The notes beneath the pieces were generated by a model. The model worked only from the letters and a program-made list of their open reading frames with translations, had not been told where the DNA came from and ran no database searches. DNA of 64,000 nucleotides from Fomes fomentarius (taxonomy: Eukaryota > Basidiomycota > Agaricomycetes > Polyporales > Polyporaceae): positions 434,001 to 498,000 of the forward strand of contig JABYQN010000016.1 of the NCBI GenBank assembly GCA_022606135.1, read 5' to 3'. The stretch's first letter is position 1. Each line of letters starts with the position of its first letter. This document shows, piece by piece, positions 36,691-49,875 of the stretch. A program made the translations under genes and the position numbers.

Positions 36691-37681
36691 ATGCTAGCCC
36701 GACCCTTCTTCATCTTCTCTGTGCTGACTTCTGCCCTCGCTCTCTCCACTCAGTATGCGCGCGCGCGAGGCGGGAAGCCGCGCGTTCGTGAATACGCCGG
36801 GGCAGATTTCGATGAGCAGGACCTGTTCAATTCCTGCCCTGGCGGACCTGGTTCGCAGAAGCTGGAGCGCGCGGATAGATGCACGCTCGTGAGTGACTAG
36901 ATTGTGCTTCTATCAGGGAGTCGAACATGTAGCTCACTCTCCTTCTTCGCGAGATCAACATCGTCAATAACACCGATTACCGCGTCTGGGTCGTCCTCGG
37001 GGACCCTCAGCTGAAGTAAGTTTCGCGAGTTCCTTTTTTCATTTCGGCCTGGGATCCTCATGGCGATTCAAACAAAATTGATTCCTGCTTTCGACTATAA
37101 TAGCTGTAAGGGCGGCGAGGACAATATAACAGTCACGCTCACCGGATCGCAAACGGTCGAGCAGATCACTAACCTGAACGGGAATATCGGTGTGGACATC
37201 GGTCCCATAGTGATTGGCGGCGGCATGGAGACCGCATCCTCGACCACCACGACGGAGACAACGACGAAGACATACACCGTTCCTCCTGGGAGACAGGCGG
37301 TGTATGTTGGAGGGACCGCGTACGTCTCCCAGACGGGCAACATCCAGGTCAATTATGGCGACCGCCAGTATGGTCACTACATCGTAAGTCCGACTCATCT
37401 TCGAATCTTGGCTTGAGCTTGTTGGGAGAAGAACCATCATGTTGATACTGCTAGTGCTGACGCATCTCTACGTCGCTCTACTAGTGGTACACCGGGACCA
37501 CAGTGACGAGGCTCACGCCCATTCCGGATGATGTCGACTACGATGTGTATGAGAGCGCCTGTGGTATGTGGCTGTCCGCTGATGTGGTTACAACTTACGA
37601 AGCTGATTTTTATACATTTCCTGTGTGGCAGGCACTGACCCTCGAGATCTCTCGAAATACAATCCCCAGCCTTCCAGTTAG
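36691..37681 (+). CDS. Secreted protein with aerolysin/ETX-MTX2-like pore-forming features (tentative), copy 2
   Basis: Five exons: 36691-36888, 36933-37015, 37104-37383, 37485-37563 and 37632-37681; 229 residues. It starts with a signal peptide of about 20 residues and an Arg-rich stretch suggestive of a processing site. The shared GADFDEQDLFNSCPGG block follows, then the central exon with a Thr/Ser-rich hairpin, a glycine-rich turn and PPGRQAVYV. Exons 3 and 4 equal those of copy 1 in length. The fourth intron keeps the frame of a TDPRDLS tail found in both copies. The resemblance to aerolysin-type beta-pore formers is by pattern. Other beta-rich secreted folds are possible. The two copies differ mainly in exon 2 and in the hairpin, the part expected to vary if it meets different membranes. 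Confidence 0.78.
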
Positions 37682-39480
37682 ACATGGCACGCCTGCACTG
37701 GCAGTCCTGCCGGCTTGAACGAGTACCAGCACCGTCCTTGTTTGCTTCCTGATGGCTATCCCATGATTGTTCAGCCCGGATATATATATCTGCTTGATAT
37801 GTTTCTGCAATAGTCATCACTGTCATTATCTGAGTACGCTAGCTTTTGAGCAAGCATTGAAGTAGTATATTAGTAAGCGCTGGTATAAATCGGGTTTCGG
37901 TCCGGAAGTCCGAGTCCTGCGACACCGCATCCCTGACTCGCTCTCCGTCCAACTCTCAGAGTCATTCTCCACCCATCTCGACGACATTCAACAAAGTTTA
38001 GTCTCCCACTCGCTCACTGGTCATCGAGGCCGCTCTGCGAGTCAACATGTCACACCAGCTCTCCGCGTCGAATATGGAGTCCGCGGCCTCCGAGATAACA
38101 TGAATGAATTGACAACGAAGACGAAGATATCCATATCTCGGTAGTCCGCCTCGTGAACACGGATATATGTACCTGGCCGTTGAAGTTGACGGAGGAGGTG
38201 ATGCTTCGGCTTTAGAGGCTCTCGGGACCTTACTAATACCGAGCTGGTCCAATTGGATACTGAACCCGGTGAGGTCCCATTCTCATTCTTCTCTCATTCT
38301 TCTTCGAACTCGCAGCCTGCTATCGTCGTGCTCCCAGTATGCATGAATGATGGGATTGCATGCCACCGGCTGCTTGCGGTCACAATTGTCGCTGGAATAG
38401 ATCATTCCGACCTTGTGAAAGTTGCGTATACCTCGGAGTCTGGCATGTCATACCACGTACGACGCGTCACATTGGCTCGTTGAGCGGTCGCCTCGATAAT
38501 TGCATGCCATACAAGCTTTCTCGCAGCGACGTTAGTGGGATAATGGTACCGAGGTTGACAGATAGCATCTGTCTCAGGGCATGCTAACACTTCTATTCAC
38601 CATCCACCTATTACGCGTTTGCACCTGGTCAGCTCTGACGCGGTTGCATGCTGACCGGCGTTGTCAACTATCATCGACGCGGCGTCTGCTTGCTCTCCAC
38701 TGGCGCGTGCTCCTTTATAGCCATTCTCCGTGCCCCGCGACATGGCCCCTTCACCCACGCTCCTGGCCAAACCGGAGATCAGGACTTCAAAACCTTCGTC
38801 TTCTTCTCTGAATTTCCGGGCTGATAAGACGGAAGGAAGCTCGGAGCATGGACCATAGTCCTGCGGCATCTGCCCATCTGGGGCGAAGACTGGGAGGGTG
38901 AGAGGAAGCTGTCTGGATATGGCTTCATTGACGTGCGTCTTACTGTCCCCTGTCCGACATGCATGCCTTGTCAACTCTCGTTCGCTTATAGTCCTACATG
39001 GCATGGACACTCGGCCACGCGCCTCGCCTTGCTGCAGCTTCGCACCACACACCCCGCCCTCCCCCTTTCATACGCCCAATTCGGAACCTGGAAGCCTGAA
39101 GCTTACCTGACCACTGAACATTCAGGAGATTTGTGGACAGTCGACGTACGGACTGGTTATCTTACGGAACTCACCCGCGTTGACAAGACGATTCATTACA
39201 CTTCCCTTCAAGACCCACCGCATCTCCCGTCTAGTATATACCGGTACAGCGACACGCTCCTTGATAGCTCTACCCCTTTCCCCTACGCCACCTCTCAACG
39301 TCCACCTGGTGGCGTGGTGACCATTCCAACTCTTTCACCCATCTCTGTACGACTTTCTCCTCCAACTTTTCTTTCACGCCAATTCTCGCGGCACTCTACA
39401 GGAGGAGGCATCCTGGCAGCGTCGGATAGGCTTCAACCTTCCGGACTTCGGGAACCGCCGCCCGAGCGCTCAAGCATAAC
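37682..39480. other. Intergenic, no gene recognised
   Basis: Frames at 38597-39052 minus and 38933-39484 plus have no family features. Short CT-rich runs occur around 38280. The right end is the promoter region of DUF6533 copy D. Confidence 0.4.
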
Positions 39481-41298
39481 ATGAACAGTGCGGAGAGCAT
39501 CGCAGCCGACATCCAATTAATGTGAGTGCTCCGTCGCACATACTCAAGTTGCTCTCTACCAACCGCTGCCCTCTGCTGCAGCGCAGAGTCCTCGTATCTC
39601 AACCGCATCGTGCAGACCGTTGCATTCGGTGAGTAGCGTTCCTCCGATAAGAAGCTGAAGCGAAGGCCGACCTGCTTCCATTCTAGCGATGCTCTACTAT
39701 GACTACGTGCTCACCCTTCCCATGGAAGTCGAACGGTACTGGACGGGCAGTGGTGGCCGCTCCTGGGCGTCGTTCTTCTTTTTCCTGAACCGGCACATGT
39801 CCGTGCTGTGCCACATCCCCGTCGTGTACGAGTTCTTCGGGACGATGCCTGAGTCGGTATGTTTTTATCCCCTCGGAGCACCGTTCTCAGATTGACATTC
39901 GCGCGTGAATGTTCTGTTGGCTTGGCGTGATTGGATTATGGTGTTTTCGTGCGGGGATCGCGATGGTAGCGGTGAGCCTTGAGACCGGGAGCATCCTGGA
40001 GCGTAACACTCACTCGTCTCAGATGCCGGACGCTGCAGTTCTACCACCAAATTCTCGCCGCGCTGACCCAGCTCGCTGTTGGAGGTGCGTCTCCGATTAC
40101 CCAACCCCGTTAACGTGTCCCCTAGGCAGACTGCTGATCGTGATTGACCTCTGTGCAGCGTTGCTCATGCTTCGAACGTACGCGCTGTACAACCGAAACA
40201 AGAAGGTGATATACCTCCTTTCGACGATATCGGCGCTGGGTGCGGCGATCAGCGCAGTGAGTACATGGCATGACGTGACATCGCGCTTCAGATTTCGAAT
40301 TGCTGCCGCCGTCTGAGGCGAATGGACTACTTTGTCTAACCTGGTTGTTACAGTGGGCTATCCTGAGCGTGCGGGGGTCAAATCTACCGTCTGCGGACGT
40401 ATCGTTATGGGTCGGATGCGACCTCAGGATATCCCAAAAACAGTGCGTGGATCATTCATCTTGTCTTCCAGGTCATTGATGTCCTACTATTCGCCTGCAT
40501 ATATTCACTGGACCGTTTCAGGGGTTATTGTAAGTCTGCTCGGGCTTCGCTACCACGCCGTGTTTGATCCTGAACCATGTCTCTCCGGAGCAGATCTGGC
40601 CTTGGCGTGGAGTTCCATAATGGGATTCGACACCGCGGTATTCATCCTCACGCTCTTACAGGCACTGCGGGCAGGGCAGACGTGGAGCCATAGCTTGTTT
40701 CATATCATCCTCCGTGACGGTAAGTGTCTCTATCCATTTATCCACATATGCCGGTCGCGGATGTGGATGTGGTCTGGATGGCAGGCAGTGCTGACGTGAC
40801 GTACTTCTTTCTTCTCTGCCTAATCAGGAACGATATATTTCGGGTGCGTGCGAGGAGACGTTGCGGAGGGTGGTGTGATAGATGCTGATCGTGTCGTGCA
40901 GCGTCCTCGCCATCTGTTATCTGTCAAACATCTTGACGTATGTGGTACGCACTTCTATTCTTTCGTTCATCGTCATCCGAATACAGTCTCTGACACATGG
41001 ATGATGCAGCTCGTACCGGTACGTGTATTTACTTGCACCGTCAGCTCGGATGACCGAGGGCTGACAGAGCCGTCATACATAGCCAAAACACAAGGGCATC
41101 CTCACGACGCTGACGAACGTGTATGTTATTCTTGTCATTCTTGTCTCTCGGGGAACGACCCTCGCGAGCCCGAGCGCGCGCTGACGCGAGTATGCAAGGT
41201 TGTCGACGACACTAGTGACGCGCATGATGCTCAACATTCGCAATCCGGAGCTCCTGGACTTTCCGCATCGCTGGCCGTCAGAACAGCAAGATCTTTGA
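39481..41298 (+). CDS. DUF6533 membrane protein, copy D
   Basis: Fourteen exons: 39481-39521, 39582-39628, 39687-39856, 39970-39971, 40023-40084, 40159-40256, 40354-40442, 40522-40529, 40594-40719, 40828-40843, 40902-40944, 41010-41018, 41083-41120 and 41199-41298. Together they make 849 nt, or 282 residues, in frame only with the 2-nt exon. Landmarks are MLYYDYVLTLPMEVE, LNRHMSVLCHIPVVYE, RTLQFYHQ, LRTYALYNRNKKV, LALAWSSIMGFDTAVF and TRMMLNIRNPE. It has about seven membrane spans and no known function. It is the most diverged of the four copies, yet keeps every exon length in the membrane core apart from small changes in exons 1, 2, 3 and 7, so this is an old gene structure and not a recent accident. 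Confidence 0.82.
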
Positions 41299-42205
41299 GG
41301 GACATCTATCAATCCATTGCTACGAGAGGTTATATGAATGGGATTGGAGGCTAGACAGTTCGGGCGGCAAAGAGGTGTATGCCATGGATTCTGTGATGGC
41401 ACATGGACATCGTACTATTAGACAGTAGAATATTGTACCATAGTATTACCAGTAGTTATGTCACATGCTACAGCTGGTGAACCGGGTGGCAGCTGATGGA
41501 GGGGACCTGCACAGCGAGGAACGTGGCACGTATTTCACCCCGTCATAGTAGTACCGGCTTGACTAACCATGTGCTACTACATATCTCTTTCCCTGCCGGT
41601 CATCGCGTATAGGTCAATTTTGAAGCAGGAATTCGCCGTTCGGAATATCGGGCTGCAACTGACTGATAGTTACTAGTCGCCGGTCGGACACCACAGACGC
41701 CTTCGGCGGCTCCGCCTTCGTCAGCAACAGTCAACTATGTATCTTAGATTCTTCCTCATCGAGTCACCGACTGTACTTCCACTGCCGGTACGTCGGGAAT
41801 CGATGATGAAACTACAAGCCAAGCGGCGATTACACACCTGCATGCCCAACTTGCCTCGTTGTGCTACTCGTCGCGGCGATCGATAGTAGCCGTGTCCGGC
41901 GGGATGCCCAGAAATGGGACTCGAGTTCTCAACCGAGCACTTTATAAATCATATACTTCCAGCCCACCGGCATAGAACGACTCTTATCCCAAGCGGGTCC
42001 GCGGGATCAATCTGCAAGTTGCTGGGTCGACACCTGGCGATCATGTGATAAGAGAGGATCGTGTCGATCCGCTACGCTTCCCTGCGTTATTGCGTAGTCA
42101 GCAACCCAGATGTCGTGCGTTGTATCAGCGTCCGCTCGACGCGACACGGTTATATCTCGACTCTCTGGTACCGCGCCCACGCCAGACGCGATTGTCGACT
42201 TTGGG
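41299..42205. other. Intergenic, no gene seen
   Basis: No supported frame. A TTTATAAATC motif near 41943 lies too far from the Old Yellow Enzyme start to be its TATA box, and no other gene follows it. Confidence 0.45.
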
Positions 42206-42215
42206 ATTATAAAGG
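42206..42215 (+). promoter_or_regulatory. TATA box of the Old Yellow Enzyme gene
   Basis: ATTATAAAGG, 82-91 bases upstream of the ATG at 42297. The spacing is right for transcription to start around 42240, within a C-rich stretch. Confidence 0.55.
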
Positions 42216-42296
42216 TCGCCCTCAGCCTCGGGAACCCAGCACACCCCCGACTCGCCTGCCAAGCTACCAGTTGAACAACTCTCTAGCAGACGAAAC

Positions 42297-43796
<1,500 letters not shown>

Positions 43797-44070
43797 TCCC
43801 GGATTGGGGTGAACGTGATAATAGAAGAAAGGTCCGTATAGAATTGTACAATACTTGACACTATAAATCTAGATCGTCTCCACGTCTTTGAGCACTCCCT
43901 GCGGCCGAGGATTGTGTATTTATCCCAGGCTAGTCGGCGAAGATCTGACGCAAGTATCTCTATCGAGTCCGCCAGAGGACACCTTCTACTAGGTCCTGCT
44001 AGAGACGACAGTATGGATTGAATGTTGGCGATAGAGAAGTGCGAGCCGCCATGGAGTCGTTTTTCCGGAC

Positions 44071-45781
44071 CTATGCCGTTGATTGAGAAAACAGCAGCGA
44101 CCTCCTCTCTTTCTGGATCTCCCGAGACGTTTGCATGGCACGCACATCGTCCCACAGCGCCTTCCACTCGTACTCCATATCCTCACAGCAGCTATCAACA
44201 TCCAGGTAAGGGAAAATGCGATCCACCAGCTGCGCTAGCACGTGGGGACACCGCATCTCCTCCACCGTCAGCGCCAACTTCAGTGTCCGCAGGCGATGTG
44301 CCACTGGCTGCATCGGGCCTGGTTGGGTGGTGCAGCTCCAGACGACCGAGGGCGTGTAATCTAGCTGGATCTTGAGAAACGCGAGGTGCGGGCAATGCTC
44401 TGCGAGATGGTGCAGTGCGAGAGGCGTCGGGTAGACGGGCTGTGTTCGGTCGCGGTTGCAGGACGTGAGAGTCAGGGACTGGAGCATGGGCATGGCTTGA
44501 GCCAGCCGTAGGATGTCGTCGTTTGTGAGGAGCGCGGGCCGCGAGTGAAACTCCACAGAGAGAGACGTTAGGTGAAGGTGTCCGAGGAGAGGCTGGAGCA
44601 CCTCCGTGTACAAGCCCCGTGGGCCGCCACGCTGGATAAGCGGGAAAGACATAGATAAGGTGTCACCAACGCCCGCGGTGGCCCAGCCCCAGCAACGAAT
44701 GTGCAGGGAACGCAGCACAGGAAAGGATGCAGGCGATCGGTCGGCTATCTCCTTCGAAAGTGGCATGTCGCGAGGCTGCGCGTCTGAGTCGTGTCGTCTG
44801 GTCTTGGAGTGTGAGTCCTGGATCTCGAGGCTGAGGTGGGCCAACATGGGTGAGGAGAGGTGCGAGATGAGCGCGGCCAGGTCGCGGCACGTCCCGGTCA
44901 GACGTAGCGTTTTGAGCGCAGGACTGGCGTCGAGGGGCTCGCTGCAAGTGTGGAAGTCCTTCACGCGGCAGCGCAGGATCTCCAGCTTGGGGAGCATGAG
45001 CAACGGTGGCAAGTCGCTCGGGGAAAGAGCAGCGGCTTCTGCGATGAGCAGGTGATGGAGCCCGGCGTTGACTCCTATGGCCTCGGCGGGGAAGGGACGT
45101 GACGGCGAGCTCATCCATGTGATTGTCAATTTAGAGATGTGCGGAGCTGAGTCGGGCAGACGCCTAAAGACGTTGTCTATTTGAGTGGACAAGGTATCAC
45201 CCGGCACCAGGATTTCGAGGCGCTCGAGAGACGTTGTTGCCAGTCGGAGGAGAAGGCCATCTGTGACCGGGCACTCATCCCAGCAGATTGACCGGAGTGA
45301 AGGGAGGAAGTTGGCGCCGTTGTTCCACCGTAGAAGTTGGCCCAGGAGTTTCTCCTCTCTCTCCGGACTATGCACGTCCAGGAAGTGTATTCTCGAACCG
45401 CAGTCCAGAAATCTCTCACGATCGGGGATTCGCGACCTGGGGCGTGGTCTCACTGCGCTTCGAACCTAGTAAGGCGGGAGAAGTTACTAGCATGTCCAGC
45501 ACAACACTTTTGCAGCAATGCCGCACCTTGCTAGTGAGATAGTTCTTCAAGCCTCTGGTCTCTTCGGATGCTGATACCGGCAGTGGCTCCAGGTCGGTGT
45601 AGCGAAGCAGGACTTGATAGAGATGGGAGATGGTCCACACTTTCCGGCCCCAAAGGACTCGGATGGCGGGTTCATACCATGCGCGACAAACGCGAGCGGA
45701 TGAAGCGCACGCCATGCGGTCTTCGTCGTAGTAAGGATCGAATTCATCCAAGATGGCCCTGAGGATGTCGTAAGTGTACAT
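44071..45781 (-). CDS. F-box/LRR-like protein
   Basis: Two exons, 45781-45527 and 45465-44071, give 549 residues, in phase across a 61-nt intron. Residues 1-60 are the F-box (YDILRAILDEFDPYYDED, then SSARVCRAWYEPAIRVLWG). The rest consists of leucine-rich strands (LPSLRSICWDECPVTDGLLLRL, MLPKLEILRC, ALKTLRLTGTCRDLAALISHL, LTSLSVEFHSRP, MLQSLTLTSCNRD). It ends with the family's LVDRIFPYLDVD. It should act as a substrate receptor of an SCF ubiquitin ligase. A TATATAT box lies only about 20 bases before this ATG. The true start may therefore be different, for instance the in-frame ATG at 45871 if another promoter is used. It is the only complete non-fused member of the F-box family in the window. 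Confidence 0.82.
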
Positions 45782-45871
45782 GGCGACATGGGTACGGGAT
45801 ATATATTCTGATATTCGCGCTGGGGTACGGTCGTGGTTACCGCGTTGCTTGAGAGAAAACCCTGGTGACAT

Positions 45872-47910
45872 CGTGGTTGCTTCGGCCTCCTCTCTGAAAG
45901 ACAGATACGCCGGAAGCACGTGGTTGGTAAATACTATCGAAGCCTTCAGCTGACGTCTACTGCAATGGTTGTGCTGTCAGAGGAGCGAGACGTTTGACCG
46001 TGACAGAGGTAGCAACTGGTCCTTTATAGCATGGATGGATGCCCGATGGCCGTGTTCTGTGAACCGAAGGCAGTGTGCCATATTGCACATCGGGGTCTGT
46101 AGCGATAACGTAAGTCAATCTTCGAGCGTTCAGTTCCTGACCAGTGTCAGCAAAAACATGAGAGATTGTTGGGTACGTACTACTACCACTAAGGCATGGA
46201 GGCCCATATTCAGTTTGAACCCGTCGACAATGGTCCATAGGGGGCATGATGCAAAGCAGGCTACACTCGGTATTGCCGATGTGTCTTCCGTCTGTACATA
46301 TCAAATAGTGCTCGCACGTGAGTCCAAGTCCAATATGTGCTCAGTGCTGTACGATGCCGCTCTGCCCCGGGCCGCCGGTCGCTGCAGTTGCGACGCGGGC
46401 ACTGCTCATCGAGCAGCCACTGGGTATGCGTCGCCAGTTTGATCACATTCCAATCCATTCCGGAAAGTTCAGGCCTAGGTCAGTATTCGCGTCCGGAGGT
46501 GGGGCGCACTTCAAGCCCATCGAAGGGAGCCTGAGCGATACAAGGCGCAGGCAAGACGTGGGACCAGCTCAGATGATAAGTGACTCGAGCGAGGGGTCGA
46601 GGGGCAGCGTCTCGAGTTCTGTCCAGGCGCACGCGAGCATGAGCTAACACCGGGTGTCGAGGTACGGTAGACGAGAAGCCAGAAGACGCACAGTTGTGGA
46701 AGCTGGTAGAAACGTTAACGGCCACATGACGTCGAGCAACGGGACGTGCGCAGGCTTTGCCTTGCCAACAAAGTCTGCGTTGTCCAACTTGATTGTGGAA
46801 CGGTCGCTCAAAAAATGCGAGGTATGGTTGATAGAAAACTTGAGTGTCCCGTACCGAGTCAAGATGACATGCAAGAATCAGACTGTCTCCTACTACCAGC
46901 CTTCTCTGGCGGCCAAGAAGACGGCCACAATGGGTGTGCACTGCTTTTGACCGTCAAGGTGCTGGGCGCTTTAATCACCAATTCAAGTCATCGACTCGCC
47001 GTAGTCGCCCCTCTTCGCGGATCGCCACGTTTCATGATCTCATCCTCGTATTCCACACGCACGTCATCTGTACGTCAGGATAGTACAACCTGCAGACATG
47101 CAAAGAGGTTTCTCTGCGACACCTGTATCTAATATCGCAGATGCTGACAATACTCGATGACTCGGAATGCAGTACTACTAGTACTACGAATAGTAAGTAC
47201 TATACCTACAGTCTCAGTCTACGCGTACCGTAGTACTAGACAGAGGACTAATTATATGTCTAGGTGAGTGATCTACTCCGACGAGTACGCACTTCGTACT
47301 GAGACGCAGCGCTGCAGCCTGCTTATCCCTCGCGTTATCTACAGCGCGAGCTACTACTGAATTCCGAGTCGAAGACTCATTACGTGACCGTCTCCAACTT
47401 ATGAGGCACCGATGGTCAGCATCTTCCTGGACCGATACTATATCGCCTCATCTGCTTTACATGGAGTAACGCAACGCACTTGCGCTCTGACAGCCTGAGG
47501 GCCAGTTGGAGATGGTGTTGGTGATGTTGGTGAGTTACCAACCCAATGCGAGTTAGGCTGATGTTTCATGTTTACATTCACAAAGGTTTGATCACCACTA
47601 GTATGCCCATATTCGGTCTATTGGTCAAAGCGATCCGATTGGCCAAAGCGGTCCGAGGCGAGCCACTGGCCAAAGCCGACGTCCACTGCCTCATGGATTC
47701 CCGTCGGGGCCAACTGCATCGCGTTAGTACGGGAGTTCCTGTCAGTGACTTGAAAGGGGCTGCGGCATGAATACCTATCGACCACGGTGGGTGACGGAGG
47801 ACAATCGCAGTGGCGGGCTCGGTAAGCCGAACAAAGCAACCCATTGTTCGCCTCCTTTGGCTGACGCGCCATAGACCGCCGGACAACCCCGGAGTCAGCC
47901 GCCGGCCCTT
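45872..47910. other. Intergenic, no gene recognised
   Basis: Frames at 46480-46941 minus and 46654-46950 plus have no features. A run of near-repeats of GGCCAAAGC occurs at 47620-47680, and a low-complexity stretch of ACT/AGT words at 47165-47240. Confidence 0.4.
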
Positions 47911-47913
47911 GCG

Positions 47914-47921
47914 TATTTAAA
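47914..47921 (+). promoter_or_regulatory. TATA-like box before a candidate gene
   Basis: TATTTAAA, about 40 bases before an ATG at 47961 that has a good context (ACCACC before it). Confidence 0.35.
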
Positions 47922-47960
47922 CCTGCGCGCTCTCCAGTCCTCACTCTCACCGCAACCACC

Positions 47961-48027
47961 ATGTTCTTTGATAACCTCTCTTCTTCCACTTGGAGTTCGC
48001 TGTCGTTATACACCCACAACAACGGTG
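47961..48027 (+). CDS. Candidate first exon of an unassigned gene
   Basis: ATG at 47961 opens a short frame reading MFFDNLSSSTWSSLSLYTHN that ends at a GTATGC donor. It follows a TATA-like box and a CA-rich leader. The exons that would follow cannot be assigned with confidence, but the repeated acceptor-like elements at 48168-49307 lie immediately downstream. Nothing in it is recognisable. Confidence 0.3.
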
Positions 48028-48167
48028 GTATGCCCCTCCCTTATAGGTATGTGTTTCAACCTCCAACCTAATCAGGCCTAACCACGTCCTCCGCTCCCCG
48101 CCTTCGGCTCCCTCGCAGACAAATTCTCTACTCCCAGTTGTGCGAATGGTCTTAGGCGATCCTCGGA

Positions 48168-49307
48168 TTGAAGCTAACTAGAAGCAGCCCCGCCATAGGC
48201 GCGTCAGCGGTTCGAGATTCCCAACCACGCTCCCTTCTGCCACAGTATGTTTCCCAACCTCCCCATCCGCTCACATCCTATGCGCCTTAGACGACAACCA
48301 CCCTCTATCTCAACAATTGCGCGAGCACCGCCAATACTTTGCCTCGGACGACCCTAACCAGCCTAAACCAGGTGTAACTTGAACATCCATCTACCCCTCC
48401 CCCCCCATCGTCGATTGCGCTCACAGTCCTCGGGTTGGAACTGACTAGAAGCAACCGCCTTCGTCGGCGCGTCAGCGGCCCGGAGGCTACCCAATACTTG
48501 ATCCCTTGGTGTGTCGTTACTCTGCAGTCGCTATTGACGCTCCGCGGTGTGCAGGCTACTATCGCGCAACACTGCCTTCTCCTTCTCTCATATGCGGTCC
48601 CCGGGATGCAATCGTTCTTGTGGCTCAGGTTGAAGTTGACTAGAAGCAGCCCCAAAAAGGCGCGTCAACGGCCTGGACCCAAGACATCTCATCACCAACC
48701 CTACACGTATGTTCATCCTTCTCCGCTCTCTTATGCTCAATGTTATGCCGCCAGACGACTAGATTATGCATACATTCTATCTCCCTTACCCTCGTGATAC
48801 TCTACACCCGTATTTCTCTTCCATTTCCGTTATCCCCTCAACCCCGTCTGAATCGTGGCTGCAGGACTCCATAAACGCGACACATGCATAAGTCATTGTT
48901 ATCTATGTCGCGGCAGACCTATTCACAGCATTTCCCCTTCAACAACATGGCGACCTGATGGTCATTAAGGGGGTGAGCCACATCTAATATTATCCTGCAC
49001 TACGCTCACGTGCGCCTCCGCAACCAGCATTCGACGATAACTTATCTCTATCTATTCACCCTCATCGACCTTTACCATACGTGCGTCTTCGACGAGTTGA
49101 AGCTGACTAGAAGGAGCCGACGTCGTCGGCGCGTCAGCGGCTGGAAGTCGTGTTGGACACATGGCACCTGAGGAATGTCGAAGCTCTGCAATCATCATTG
49201 ACAATATGCGGTGCGCAGCCTTATAACCCCCTCATCGAAACCCCCCCGTGTCAAGTGTGGGCAACTCGTCCTCGCGGTCCGAATTATAGTTGACTAGAAG
49301 CAGGCCC
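48168..49307 (+). repeat. Dispersed 43-nt repeat with a splice-acceptor-like core (five copies)
   Basis: Copies lie at 48168-48210, 48435-48478, 48630-48671, 49097-49140 and, partial, 49283-49307. Each begins like TTGAAGCTGACTAG then AAGCAGCC and ends GGCGCGTCAGCGG, with about eight variable bases between. The first half holds a branch-point-like CTGAC or CTAAC directly before TAG, so each could act as an intron end plus exon start. In three copies a GT donor-like site follows 25-65 bases later. The variable middle changes length by one or two bases between copies, which argues against a simple conserved coding repeat. Confidence 0.65.
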
Positions 49308-49734
49308 GAGACATCTTTATCAAGTCTCTGTACGTCTGTCCTCATGTGCTCTCCTATGCTAATCCCTTGCCAACTAGACGACGAGTACCATGCATGGCTG
49401 CTATCTATCTTGCACAGCGACGTCAAATCCAAGTGGCAGATACACTTCGTCGCTCGTTGTGATACCCTGCACTGGTATATCTTCCCCCGTTATCCCGCTG
49501 ACCCCGCCTGCACCAAGACTCTTCTAGAGATTGACACGCAATATATAAATTATTGTTATATATCAACAATGCTTGCAGGTGAGTCGTCTTTTCATATGAC
49601 TGTGTATGCTGCTCACATCTGGGTTGACTCAGAATCGGACGATAAGTTATTCGTATCTATATCCATTACATCCCATGGTCCCTTCACAGGCGTGCGTCGC
49701 AATCCTCAAGCGCCGCTCGAGCTCAAGCAGATAA

Positions 49735-49875
49735 ACTCGAGTCAAGGACGGCTCCCGAGGTACGGTCGATCGCTGCTGCCTGGGGGCGCGGTCGTTCCTG
49801 GCGCAGGCCTCTCCGTGGCCCTCGGGATTAGTACCTGCACGCGCAGGGAAGCTAACGTGCGCCGAAACTTTGAGG
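49735..49875 (+). repeat. Duplicated segment, copy 1 (partner at 51545-51675)
   Basis: About 130 bases from CCGAGGTACGGTCGA to GCCGAAA recur 1.8 kb downstream in the same orientation. Shared runs include GGTCGTTCCTGGC, CCTC-CGTGGCCCTCGGGATT and AGTACC. The frame here (RLPRYGRSLLPGGAVVPGAG) is interrupted in the second copy. Confidence 0.65.

Noticed and set aside
48205..48222. GGTTCGAGATTCC as a tRNA B box.
   Set aside because: The spacing does not match GGTTCGANNCC and no acceptor or anticodon stem can be folded around it.
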